A stretch of DNA of 56,602 bases, from positions 1-56,602 of the forward strand of contig LNEO01000144.1 of NCBI GenBank assembly GCA_001465015.1, in the 5' to 3' direction. Made by a program: the position numbers and the translations under genes. Positions 21,559 through 30,175 of this stretch are shown one piece after another; positions within the stretch are counted from its first letter, which is position 1; every line of letters begins with the position of its first letter. The notes below the pieces were generated by a model. It was not told where the DNA came from. It saw only the letters and a list, made by a program, of their open reading frames with translations, and made no database searches. The stretch comes from Deltaproteobacteria bacterium Ga0077539 (GTDB taxonomy: Bacteria > Myxococcota_A > Polyangia > Polyangiales > Ga0077539).

Positions 21559-22379
21559 TGCGCCGCTCATCGATCTTCGTCGCCCTGCTCGGCGCAGTGC
21601 TCACGCTCGAAGCCCCCGCGCTCGCGCAGACCTTCGGGCCGCGCTCTCGTTCGTCCTGGGAGACGCCGCAAAACTTCGCGATCGAGCTGCGCATCGGATC
21701 GTTCAGCGAAAACATCGATGGCCAGCTCGGCCTCGCCGGGCGCGGCCCGTTTCAAGAGATCTTCTGCTCGACGCGCGACCCCAACGCCGCCGCAGGAACA
21801 GCGGTAGGCTGCCCGCTTCGCTTTCGCGGCGGACTCGAGTTCGACTGGCAGATCCTGCGCCTCGGGCCCGTCGGCTCCCTCGGCGTGGGCGCGATCGCGT
21901 CGTACTCCAACGCGACCGCGCGCGCGCCTGCGACGGCTGGGATGACCTCGACCGACCCGACGGTTTGGCGCAGGACCGCGCAAGACACCTCGCTGCAGGT
22001 GCTGCAGAGCTCGATCCACGCGGTGCTGCGCGTCGACGTTCTCGCGCGAAGGATTCGGTGGTTGCCGCTCGCGCCCTACGCGAAGGCGGGCATCGCGCTC
22101 GCGCCCTGGTGGGTCACCAACGGCGAGCGAAACGCGCGCGATCCGATCACCAACGAAGACGCCATCGGGCTGTCGCACGGCTTCTTTCTCGCGGGCGGGG
22201 TCGCGGTGATGCTCGACACGTTCGAGCCCGACGTCGCGCGCCAGTGGGACCAGACGAGCGGGGTCAACCACTCGTACCTGTTCTTCGAGCTCAACTACAC
22301 GTACCTCGGCGGATTCACGAGGCGGACGCTCGACGTCGGCGGCCTCGCGTGGACCGCAGGCGTCGCGATCGAGTTCTAG
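21558..22379 (+). CDS. MXAN_2562-type outer-membrane beta-barrel protein
   Basis: A 273-residue protein with a signal peptide (APALAQ, about residue 24) and an alternating hydrophobic/polar pattern throughout, as in an outer-membrane barrel. The start of the mature part, WETPQNFAIELRIGSFSENIDGQLG, and the ending in aromatic/hydrophobic strands (GGLAWTAGVAIEF, terminal Phe) match the myxobacterial MXAN_2562 barrel family as I remember it. The ATG at 21558 overlaps the previous stop; a GTG at 21555 is equally possible. No size or gating can be inferred. It is the middle gene of a three-gene operon. Confidence 0.7.
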   Translation: MRRSSIFVALLGAVLTLEAPALAQTFGPRSRSSWETPQNFAIELRIGSFSENIDGQLGLAGRGPFQEIFCSTRDPNAAAGTAVGCPLRFRGGLEFDWQILRLGPVGSLGVGAIASYSNATARAPATAGMTSTDPTVWRRTAQDTSLQVLQSSIHAVLRVDVLARRIRWLPLAPYAKAGIALAPWWVTNGERNARDPITNEDAIGLSHGFFLAGGVAVMLDTFEPDVARQWDQTSGVNHSYLFFELNYTYLGGFTRRTLDVGGLAWTAGVAIEF

Positions 22380-22392
22380 CGAAGGCGCCTCG

Positions 22393-23865
22393 ATGGCTCC
22401 GTCGCGTTCGGCGCAGTTCGACCTCGTCGTGCTCGGCGGCGGCCCCGCGGGGCTCGCGGCGGCGTGGGAGGCGGCGATCGCGGGACGATCTGTGTGCGTG
22501 ATCGAAGAGCAGCCCGCGCTCGGCGGACTCTGCGCCACCGTCGAGCGCGACGGATTTCGCTTCGACCTCGGAGGGCACCGGATCATCTCCAAACGCGCCG
22601 CGCTGGTCGAACGGCTGCGCGCGCTGATGGGCGACGAGCTCGAAGAGCGCGAGCGAAAGAGCGTGATCCTCCTCGACGGCGTTCGCTATCGGTATCCGCT
22701 CGTCGCCCGAGAGCTCGTCGAGAAGCTCCCTGCTGCGCTCGTGGCGCGGGCCGCCGTCGACTATGGCCTCGAGAGAGCGCGCGACGCGATCCGCGACGAC
22801 CGCGACGAGCGAACGTTTCGACAGTGGGTCCAGCGTCGCTTCGGTCGAACGCTGTACGATCTGTTCTTCGGACCGTACACCGAGAAGCTCTGGGGCCTCT
22901 CGGCGGACGAGCTCTCGTCGGACTGGGCGAGCCAGCGCATCTCGCTGCTCAACCTCGCGGACGTGAGCCTGAGACTCGCTGGCTTGCGCCGCGGCGGCGC
23001 CCGCACGTACGCCCGCCGCTATCTCTATCCGCGCGGCGGAATCGGCGCGCTCTTCACGCGGCTCGCGCGCGAGCTCGAGCGGCTCGGGGTCGTCTTTCAC
23101 ACGAGCGCCCGCGCCGTCGCGTTGGTTCGCGATCGGGACAACGCTCGAGTGACAAAGGTTCGCGTCACGGACCTGCGCGCGACCGACGGAGACGACGTCA
23201 CGAGCGAGCTGCGCTGCGGAGCGGTGATCTCGAGCGTTCCACTCGGCGCCCTCGCGGCGCTCGTCGCGCCCGAGGACCCGACGCTCGCCGCGCACGCAGC
23301 GGCGCTCGGTCACCGCGCGATGCGCTTCGTCAACGTGCTGCTCGAGGGACCCGGGCCCGTCCTCGGCGCGACGTGGGTGTACGCGGCGGACGCGCGGCTG
23401 TCGATCACACGAATTCAAGAGCCCGCCGAGCGATCGGCTTCCATGACACCACCAGGCCGCGCTTCGATCATGCTCGAGCTGCCGGCGGATCCCGCGAGCG
23501 CGGCGTGGAGCGAGCCCGATGAAGCGCTCGCCTCGCGGCTGCTTTGCGAGCTGGCCTCGGTCGGCATCGACCTGCGTCCCCGCGTGATCCGCGCGTTTTC
23601 GACGCACGCTCGCTACGCCTACCCCGTCTACCGCCTGGGCTATCAGCGACACCGCGACGCGCTCTTTTCCGCGGTGTCGACGATCGACAACCTCTGGACC
23701 GTCGGCCGACAGGGGCTGTTTCGCTACGTCTTCATGGACACAGCGATGGAGATGGGCTTCGCCGCCTCCCGCGCGTTCGCCGAGGGGCGTCGGGCCGACT
23801 CGCGCGCGCTGTTCGCGATCGACAACAACCCAACGCCCCACGAACTGGCCTCGGTTCTGCGCTAA
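22393..23865 (+). CDS. FAD-dependent amine oxidase-like oxidoreductase
   Basis: A 490-residue flavoprotein of the protoporphyrinogen-oxidase/amine-oxidase superfamily, close to UDP-galactopyranose-mutase-like proteins. Seen: the dinucleotide loop VVLGGGPAGLAAAWEA near residue 12, the second FAD motif GGLCATVERDGFRFDLGGHRI, FGPYTEKLWGLSADELSSDWA near residue 160, YPRGGIGALFTRLARELE, and the C-terminal NLWTVGRQGLFRYVFMDTAMEMGFAASRA. Relatives with FGPYTEKLWG are often in carotenoid, glycan or lipid gene clusters, so the substrate is open. It starts 13 nt after the OM barrel gene and is probably co-transcribed. No signal peptide; cytoplasmic. Confidence 0.8.
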   Translation: MAPSRSAQFDLVVLGGGPAGLAAAWEAAIAGRSVCVIEEQPALGGLCATVERDGFRFDLGGHRIISKRAALVERLRALMGDELEERERKSVILLDGVRYRYPLVARELVEKLPAALVARAAVDYGLERARDAIRDDRDERTFRQWVQRRFGRTLYDLFFGPYTEKLWGLSADELSSDWASQRISLLNLADVSLRLAGLRRGGARTYARRYLYPRGGIGALFTRLARELERLGVVFHTSARAVALVRDRDNARVTKVRVTDLRATDGDDVTSELRCGAVISSVPLGALAALVAPEDPTLAAHAAALGHRAMRFVNVLLEGPGPVLGATWVYAADARLSITRIQEPAERSASMTPPGRASIMLELPADPASAAWSEPDEALASRLLCELASVGIDLRPRVIRAFSTHARYAYPVYRLGYQRHRDALFSAVSTIDNLWTVGRQGLFRYVFMDTAMEMGFAASRAFAEGRRADSRALFAIDNNPTPHELASVLR

Positions 23866-23889
23866 GCGATTTGCCTACCCGACGAGGCC

Positions 23890-23918
23890 TTGAAATCAGC
23901 GGACGTGCCGGGTACAAC
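23890..23918 (+). promoter_or_regulatory. Sigma-70-like promoter of the iron island
   Basis: TTGAAA at 23890-23895, a 17-nt spacer and TACAAC at 23913-23918 fit a housekeeping promoter (4 or 5 of 6 matches in each box). Transcription would start near 23925, directly beside the Fur-box-like palindrome, which is the geometry expected for repression. Confidence 0.5.
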
Positions 23919-23926
23919 ACACCCGT

Positions 23927-23945
23927 ATTGAGACTCACTATCAAT
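23927..23945. promoter_or_regulatory. Fur-box-like operator
   Basis: ATTGAGACTCACTATCAAT is a near-palindrome centred at 23936 with perfect ATTGA/TCAAT ends. The inner 15 bp (23929-23943) match the Fur 7-1-7 consensus TGATAATnATTATCA at 11 of 14 defined positions. It lies just after the predicted start of transcription and 36 nt before the ATG of the desaturase-imelysin gene. The downstream iron-related genes support an iron-repressed operon. Confidence 0.6.
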
Positions 23946-23980
23946 TTCTTCTTTGTGAGTTCCACTCCGAGGTGTCGCTG

Positions 23981-26119
23981 ATGGAATCGTTTGGACAGCA
24001 CTGGCACGACGCGCTGAGCTCTCTCGGCGCGTTGAACGCGTTCGACGCGCTGTTCGAGCCGGTCGCGCACCTGGCCGACCCGTCTCGGCGCTTGTTCGTG
24101 CCCTTTTTGTTCAGCGCGGCGCTGATCGCGTGGGTGCTCGGCATGCTCCGCGGCGCCTCCGCGCTCGCCTCGGCTCGATCGCTCTTCGATCGTCGCCTGT
24201 GGTTGCACCGCTCGTCGCGCGCCGACCTCGAGCTCATCGCGCTCAAGGCCCTCTTGCGCGCGCTTGCGGTGTCCGTCACTGGCGCCAGCGCGCTGGTGAT
24301 CGCTGGCCGCACCGTGAGCGCCCTCCGCTCGATCCACGCGCCACCCGCGCTGTCCGCCCCGACGTGGCTCGTGGCCGCGCTGTTCACGATCACCGCGTTC
24401 GTGCTCGAGGACGCCAGCCGCTTCGCGCTGCACTGGCTCATGCACCGCGTTCCTGCGCTGTGGGCCTTTCATCGCGTCCACCACAGCGCCGAGGTCCTCA
24501 CGCCCTTCACGCTGTACCGAACCCACCCCGTCGAGTCCGCGCTCAATCACCTGCGCGGCGCGGTCGTGATCGGCACCATCACCGGAGCGTTCGTCTGGCT
24601 GTTCGGAACCACCGTCCGCGGCTGGGAGCTGTTCACCGTCGACGCCATCGGGTTTCTCTGGTCCCTCGCGGGCGCCAACCTCCGTCACTCGCACGTGTGG
24701 CTCTCGTTCGGGCCGGTCATCGAGCGGTGGCTTCTCAGCCCAGCGCAACACCAGATCCACCACAGCAAAGCCCCCGCCCACGTCGACAAGAACTTCGGAA
24801 CCGTCCTCGCCCTCTGGGATCGACTGGCTCGCTCGCTCTACGTCACGCGGCCAGCGCCCGAACAGCTCGTGTTCGGCCTGCCCGACGACAGCCAGCCGCA
24901 CAACGGCCTCGCGCTCATCGTCGAGCCGCTGGCCTTTCTCGCGCGCGGCGCCGCTCCGCGCAGAGCGGCCTCGTATGCGCGTTGGATCGCCGTGGCCTCG
25001 GCGCTGGTCGTCACCGGATGCGCGCCGGTGCGCGCCGCCGACGTGCGCGAAAGGCTCCTCGCCTCTGCAGCAGCGTGCACCGTCGACGTGCACACACAAT
25101 TTCGAAGCAGCGTCGATGTCCTCGTCACGACGGCCTCCGCGTACGCCGAAGCCCCGACGGACGAGCGACGCCTCGCCGCGCGCGCAGCGTGGACCGCGGC
25201 CTTCGACCTGTGGCAGCAGGCCGAGGTGCTGCGCTTCGGGCCCGCCGCGGAGAGCACCGCGCCCGGCGGTCGAACGCTGCGCGATCGCATCTACGCGTGG
25301 CCCAACGTCAACCGCTGCCTGATCGAAGAGCAGCTCGCGACCCAAGGCTACGACGCGCCCGCGTTCGACGCCGCGCCGGTCACCGTTCGCGGGCTGGCCG
25401 CGCTCGAGTTCTTGCTCTTCTCGAGCCAGGCCAACAACATCTGCCCGCCCGATCACGCGATCAACACCAGCGGAGCGTGGGCCGCGCTCGACGCGACCGA
25501 GCTCGCTCGTCGCCGCGCCAACTACACTCGCGTGCTCGCGCGGATGCTCGCGCTCGACGCCCGCGCCCTGAGCGACGCGTGGAGCGGCGACGCGGGCTTC
25601 GCGCGAAAGCTCGTCGGCGCCGGCCGTGGAAGCACGCTCTTCGAGACGCAGAGCCTCGCCCTCGGCGCCGTGATGGACGGCGTGTCCTACGTCGACACCG
25701 ACACCAAGGATCGCCGCCTCGGAACGCCGCTCGGCATCGTCAACTGCGACAACGAGACCTGCCCCGAAGCCCTCGAAACCCCTTACTCCGATCGCGCGAG
25801 GGTGAGCGTCCGCAACAACCTCCGAGGAGCCAGTCGAGTGTTGCTCGGCTGCGCCGCGGGCAACGACACGGGCTTCGATGACCTGCTCGAGTCCGCAGGC
25901 GCTCCCGACCTGGCCGAGCGGCTGCGGACGCTCATCACTGCGGCAGAGCGCGCCGTCGACGCGATTTCGGGCGATGGCCTCGCGCAGCCGCTCTCCAACG
26001 ATCGCGCGCGCGTCACCGCCGCGCACGCAGCCATTCGCGACCTCACGAGCTTTCTCAAGATGGAGTTCGCCGTGACGCTTCGGATCTCGGCCCGCCGGGT
26101 CGAGGGCGACACGGACTGA
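23981..26119 (+). CDS. Sterol desaturase/fatty acid hydroxylase - imelysin (M75) fusion
   Basis: A 712-residue protein joining two unrelated domains. Residues 1-320 form an integral-membrane di-iron hydroxylase of the sterol desaturase family, with TM segments and the His clusters HWLMH (151-155), HRVHH (164-168) and HQIHH (257-261) that bind the two irons. A hydrophobic stretch ending in the lipobox-like VVTGC (Cys347) follows. Residues about 355-712 are an imelysin-like helical domain with RGLAALEFLLFSS and the second-half repeat, as in IrpA/EfeO-type iron-uptake proteins of the periplasm. The ATG at 23981 has GAGG upstream. A Fur-like site precedes it and a TonB receptor follows. The join looks like a lipoprotein gene fused in frame to the desaturase. 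Confidence 0.8.
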   Translation: MESFGQHWHDALSSLGALNAFDALFEPVAHLADPSRRLFVPFLFSAALIAWVLGMLRGASALASARSLFDRRLWLHRSSRADLELIALKALLRALAVSVTGASALVIAGRTVSALRSIHAPPALSAPTWLVAALFTITAFVLEDASRFALHWLMHRVPALWAFHRVHHSAEVLTPFTLYRTHPVESALNHLRGAVVIGTITGAFVWLFGTTVRGWELFTVDAIGFLWSLAGANLRHSHVWLSFGPVIERWLLSPAQHQIHHSKAPAHVDKNFGTVLALWDRLARSLYVTRPAPEQLVFGLPDDSQPHNGLALIVEPLAFLARGAAPRRAASYARWIAVASALVVTGCAPVRAADVRERLLASAAACTVDVHTQFRSSVDVLVTTASAYAEAPTDERRLAARAAWTAAFDLWQQAEVLRFGPAAESTAPGGRTLRDRIYAWPNVNRCLIEEQLATQGYDAPAFDAAPVTVRGLAALEFLLFSSQANNICPPDHAINTSGAWAALDATELARRRANYTRVLARMLALDARALSDAWSGDAGFARKLVGAGRGSTLFETQSLALGAVMDGVSYVDTDTKDRRLGTPLGIVNCDNETCPEALETPYSDRARVSVRNNLRGASRVLLGCAAGNDTGFDDLLESAGAPDLAERLRTLITAAERAVDAISGDGLAQPLSNDRARVTAAHAAIRDLTSFLKMEFAVTLRISARRVEGDTD

Positions 26120-26153
26120 TCGCACTGTTCCTCTTTCGAGCAGCGTTTTGCCA

Positions 26154-28595
26154 ATGATTCATCGATCACGATCGTTCGCAGTCTTGCTCGCGTGCGCCGC
26201 GGCGCTCTCGGCGAGGCGCGCGAGCGCCCAGGACGCGTCGAGCGCGGATGCTTCGACGACGTCGAGCGCTGCAGACGCAACCGTAGCGAACACGGCAGAC
26301 GCTGGCGCTCCCTCGGTTGACCAAGGGACGGACACCGCGCAGCCCCGAAGCGACGCCGCGCCGTCGACGACCGCGAGCGCGCCGCGCACAGCCACCACCG
26401 AAGAGCCCGCGCTCGTTCAACGACCGCGCGCGCGACAACGTCCGCGCAGGCCAACGGTGACGGCCAGCGACACCGTCGAAGAGCCAGAGCAGGGAACGAC
26501 CGTCATCGGCTCGCTCGCTCGTACGCTCGAGCAGACGCCGGGCAGCGTGACCCTCGTGCGCAACGAAGACCTCCGCGCGCAGCGGCCGCAACACGCGGGA
26601 GAGGCGCTTCGAAATGTTCCTGGGCTGCACATCGTGCCCGAAGACGGGCTCGGGATGCGGCTCAATATCTCTGTCCGCGGCCTCGACCCCAACCGCAGCC
26701 GAAAGATCCTCATCCTCGAGGACGGCGTTCCTGTCTCGCTCAACCCCTACGGCTCGCCCGAGCTCTATTACACGCCGCCCATCGAGCGGATCGACCGCAT
26801 CGAAGTCGTCCGCGGGAGCGGGCAGATTCTCTACGGACCGCAGACGGTCGGCGGCGTCATCAACTACGTCTCCGCCGAACCGCCGCGGTCGATGCTCGCG
26901 CTCGCCAACGTGCGCGCTGGCGACCTCGGGTACTTCATCGCGCACGCGGCCGGAGGAGTCACACAAGGATCGGTCGGCGCTCGGGTGGACGTGTTGCACC
27001 GTCGCTTCAACGGGCCGAGGCTGCCTGGCGCGGAGGTCACCAACGTGGCGCTTCGGCTCCGCGCGCGGTTCTCGCCGCGCTCGACGCTCAACGCGAAGTT
27101 CGACTTCTACGACGAGCGCTCGGGCTCGACCTACGTCGGGCCCACGACCGCGCAGTTCGCCGCCAACCCCGCCTTCAACCCTGCCATCAACGACCGCTTC
27201 GTCGTGCGCCGCTACGCGCTGTCGCTCTGGCACGACTGGACGCTCGGCGGCGGCTTTCGGCTCCGCACGACGGCGTACGGCTACCAGACGAACCGAGCGT
27301 GGCGTCGGCAGAACTTCGAGCGCGCAGACAGCATGGCGGACTACGAGCGCATCTGCGACGCCATGGCGCGGTGCGGTCCTCGTGGAAGCACACAAATTCA
27401 ACCAGACAACGAAGGCGGCTCGCTCTTCTTTCGGCGCGACGCGGCGATTCGCGACCGACAGTTCCTCGTCGGCGGCATCGAGCCGAGGCTGACCTTCAAT
27501 TGGTCACGAGGACATGTCTTCTCGGGAGAGCTCGTCGCCGTCGTGCGCGCGCACTACGAGACGACCGACGAGCAGCTCTTGCTCACCCAGACGCCCACCG
27601 CGGAGAACGGCGAGGCGATCGACGCTGAGACGCGCAGCGGGTATGCGTTTTCTGCGGCGGTGCAGCATCGGTTCAGCTTCTGGCGCAGGCTGCACGTGAC
27701 GCCCGGCGTCCGCGTCGAGACGTTTCTCAGCGATCGACGCATCACGCGCGTTCCGTCGATGACGATGCCGACGATGGGCTCGAACGCGAACGTGCTCGGC
27801 TCGACCTTCAGCTGGGCGGTGATCCCTGGGCTGGGCGTCTCGTTCGACGCGACGCGAAACGTCAGCGCGTACGCTGGATTTCACCGCGGATACTCGCCTC
27901 CGCGCACGAAGGACGCGGTCTCGACCAGCGGCCTCAACCTCCAGCTCGACCCCGAGCTGTCTTGGAACTTCGAGCTCGGCGGCCGCCTCCGCCTCAACCG
28001 TTGGCTCGACGTCGACCTCGCGGCGTTCTGGATCGAGTTCGACAATCAGATCATCCCCCCGAGCGAGTCGGGCGGCGCGGTGTCCGCGGGCGGATTCAAC
28101 ACCGGGCACAGTCGACACGTGGGCTTCGAGTCCGCGGTGCAGTTCGACCTCGCGCCGCTCGTCTTGCCGCCCACCGTGAAGCTGCCGCTCTCGCTGAGCT
28201 ACACGTGGCTGCCGGTCGCCGATCTCGTCGGCGGACTCTGGGGCGGCAATCGCGTCCCGTACGCGCCGCAGCACATGCTCAGCGCGCAGCTGCGCTTCGC
28301 CCACACGAGCGGCATCCTCGCGCAGGTCAACACCAACGTCGTGAGCGCGCAGTTCACGGACAAAGACAACACCGTCGCGGGCTCTCGCAACGGGCTCATC
28401 GGCGAAGTACCGCTGTACGTCACGCTCGACGCGCGGCTCGCGTACTCGTGGCGCGCGACGGGGCTCACCTTCGCGGTGGCAGGGCGCAACCTCACCGACC
28501 AGGTCTACATCGCGAGCCGCGCCCCACAGGGAATCCAGCCCGCGGGCTATCGCCAGGTCTTCGCCGAAATCGAGTGGCGCTGGCCGCGGATGTGA
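26154..28595 (+). CDS. FecA-like TonB-dependent receptor
   Basis: An 813-residue outer-membrane receptor. A signal peptide is followed by an Asp/Ala/Thr-rich, probably disordered stretch (about 25-100), then a plug domain (TVIGSLARTLEQTPGSVTLV, RNVPGLHIVPEDGLGMRLNISVRG, EDGVPVSLNPYGSPELYYTPPIERIDRIEVVRG, QILYGPQTVGGVINYV). A 22-strand-type barrel follows, ending in an aromatic strand (RQVFAEIEWRWPRM). The plug wording is that of FecA-type ferric citrate or siderophore receptors. The start is 34 nt after the fusion gene, so the two probably share the iron-controlled promoter. The ATG at 26154 is used; a TTG sits 6 nt upstream. No FecR-type signalling extension is evident at the N-terminus. Confidence 0.88.
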   Translation: MIHRSRSFAVLLACAAALSARRASAQDASSADASTTSSAADATVANTADAGAPSVDQGTDTAQPRSDAAPSTTASAPRTATTEEPALVQRPRARQRPRRPTVTASDTVEEPEQGTTVIGSLARTLEQTPGSVTLVRNEDLRAQRPQHAGEALRNVPGLHIVPEDGLGMRLNISVRGLDPNRSRKILILEDGVPVSLNPYGSPELYYTPPIERIDRIEVVRGSGQILYGPQTVGGVINYVSAEPPRSMLALANVRAGDLGYFIAHAAGGVTQGSVGARVDVLHRRFNGPRLPGAEVTNVALRLRARFSPRSTLNAKFDFYDERSGSTYVGPTTAQFAANPAFNPAINDRFVVRRYALSLWHDWTLGGGFRLRTTAYGYQTNRAWRRQNFERADSMADYERICDAMARCGPRGSTQIQPDNEGGSLFFRRDAAIRDRQFLVGGIEPRLTFNWSRGHVFSGELVAVVRAHYETTDEQLLLTQTPTAENGEAIDAETRSGYAFSAAVQHRFSFWRRLHVTPGVRVETFLSDRRITRVPSMTMPTMGSNANVLGSTFSWAVIPGLGVSFDATRNVSAYAGFHRGYSPPRTKDAVSTSGLNLQLDPELSWNFELGGRLRLNRWLDVDLAAFWIEFDNQIIPPSESGGAVSAGGFNTGHSRHVGFESAVQFDLAPLVLPPTVKLPLSLSYTWLPVADLVGGLWGGNRVPYAPQHMLSAQLRFAHTSGILAQVNTNVVSAQFTDKDNTVAGSRNGLIGEVPLYVTLDARLAYSWRATGLTFAVAGRNLTDQVYIASRAPQGIQPAGYRQVFAEIEWRWPRM

Positions 28596-28644
28596 CCCGC
28601 ACGAGACACCGTCCGCGAAGGAACAGAATCATCCATTTCGATCT

Positions 28645-28659
28645 TGATAACGAACATCA
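28645..28659. promoter_or_regulatory. Second Fur-box-like site
   Basis: TGATAACGAACATCA matches TGATAATnATTATCA at 11 of 14 defined positions. Further GATA/ATC half-sites follow immediately to about 28675, resembling the overlapping hexamer arrays of Fur operators. A weak promoter (TTGATA at 28644 with GATACT at 28665) overlaps it. It lies 52 nt before the delta-60 lipoprotein gene. Confidence 0.5.
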
Positions 28660-28710
28660 TAGTTGATACTAACATCGCACCGTCGCACAGGACGAAGAAG
28701 GACCCTCACG

Positions 28711-30171
28711 ATGCACTCCCCAATCACTCGCATTTTTACAGGCGTTTCGCTGCTCGCTCTCGCAGCGTGCAGCCCGTCGAACAATCCCCCCGTCGACGCC
28801 TCGTCCGACACCGGCAGCGTCTTGGACACGGGCGTCGCGACCGATGGCGCGCCAACGGACACGGGCGTCGCGACCGACGCATCGGGCGATGGCGGCGCGA
28901 TGCCGTTCATCCCGGCGACCCCGCAGAACCTCAACCTCTCGATGATGGGCCACGATCGTTTGTTCGGCGTCACCTTCGCGCCGAGCGGTCACTTCTTCGC
29001 GGTCGGAACGATCGCGGACACGACCGAGGCCACCGCAGACCACCGCACGCTCCTCGTGAAGTTTCTTCCCACCGGGCAGATCGACACGAGCTTCGGCACC
29101 AACGGACGAGCCACTCACAACATCACCGTCGGGACCAACGGCGAGGTCGCGCGCGGGATCGTCGTTCAGTCCACGGGCAAGATCGTCGTCTCTGCCACTG
29201 TCGAAGCCCCGGGCGCGATGGACATGCGTGATCGCAACATCGCCCTCGCCCGCTTCAACGCCGACGGATCAATCGACAGCTCCTTCGGCACCATGGGCGT
29301 CGTCACGCTCGATCTGTCCGCAGGCGCGCTCAACGGCACGACCTACACAGCGGACAGCGCGTGGGCGCTCACTCAGGACTCGATGGGGCGCCTCATCGTC
29401 ACGGGGTTGCAGCGCAGGATGGGCAACCTCGACAGCGACTTCGCGACCGTGCGCCTCTCAGCGGACGGCGCGCGAGACATGTCCTTTGGCACCATGGGCG
29501 TTCACACGCTGGACTTGAACAACGTCGATCAAACGATCCGCAACGCCACTCCGCTGGCGGACGGCTCGCTCGTCGTCGCTGGCTACTACAACTTCATGAG
29601 CGTTATTCGGCCTGTCCTCTACAAGCTCACGCCCGCAGGCGCGCTCGACCCGTCCTTCGGCATGGGCGGGATCTACAACGAGCTCGTCCTCAACGGCATC
29701 ACCGAGGCCTACGCCGCGGCGATGCAGGGAACGTCGTTCGTCACCGCGGGGTACGGCCGAGGACCTGCGCCGGAGAACATCGACTGGATCTCGCTGCGCA
29801 TCAACGCCAACGGGACCCGTGACACTTCCTACGGCACGATGGGCGTGGCGCGCTTTGATTTCATGGGCTTCAATGACAACGCCCGTACGCTCGTCGTCCT
29901 GCCGGACGAACGGACGCTGCACGTCGGAGGCGGACGCACGTCCGACAGCAACTCCGACGGCCTCGTCGCGATGCTCACCCGCAACGGCGCTCTCGACACC
30001 ACCTTCGGCACCGGCGGACGCCGCACCTTCGACTTTGGCGGAGGATCGGACTTCTTCTGGGCGGTCGCGCTCAACCCCGCCGGCACCCACGCGGCGATCG
30101 TCGGCGTGAAGGCAGTCGCCGCAGGGATGGGCAACGACGACGCGGTCCTGTTGCTGCAGCCTGTGCGCTGA
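28711..30171 (+). CDS. Delta-60-repeat lipoprotein
   Basis: A 486-residue predicted lipoprotein: the signal peptide ends in the lipobox LAACS (Cys near residue 18), and an Asp/Gly/Thr-rich linker runs to about residue 65. The body is made of about six delta-60 beta-propeller-type repeats, each ending in a form of 'DxSFGxxG': QIDTSFGTNG, SIDSSFGTMG, ARDMSFGTMG, ALDPSFGMGG, TRDTSYGTMG and ALDTTFGTGG. The function of the repeat is unknown. The ATG at 28711 gives the clean signal peptide; starts further upstream would overlap the operator. The Fur-like site upstream suggests iron control, and its place after the TonB receptor suggests a surface role in metal uptake (inference). It ends 4 nt from the convergent SulP gene. 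Confidence 0.75.
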   Translation: MHSPITRIFTGVSLLALAACSPSNNPPVDASSDTGSVLDTGVATDGAPTDTGVATDASGDGGAMPFIPATPQNLNLSMMGHDRLFGVTFAPSGHFFAVGTIADTTEATADHRTLLVKFLPTGQIDTSFGTNGRATHNITVGTNGEVARGIVVQSTGKIVVSATVEAPGAMDMRDRNIALARFNADGSIDSSFGTMGVVTLDLSAGALNGTTYTADSAWALTQDSMGRLIVTGLQRRMGNLDSDFATVRLSADGARDMSFGTMGVHTLDLNNVDQTIRNATPLADGSLVVAGYYNFMSVIRPVLYKLTPAGALDPSFGMGGIYNELVLNGITEAYAAAMQGTSFVTAGYGRGPAPENIDWISLRINANGTRDTSYGTMGVARFDFMGFNDNARTLVVLPDERTLHVGGGRTSDSNSDGLVAMLTRNGALDTTFGTGGRRTFDFGGGSDFFWAVALNPAGTHAAIVGVKAVAAGMGNDDAVLLLQPVR

Positions 30172-30175
30172 TCGC

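Noticed and set aside
24975..25090. A separate start for the imelysin domain.
   Set aside because: The nearby ATG at 24975 is in another frame, and the only in-frame GTG would leave a signal peptide of about ten residues. No ribosome site is visible, so a single fused protein is favoured.
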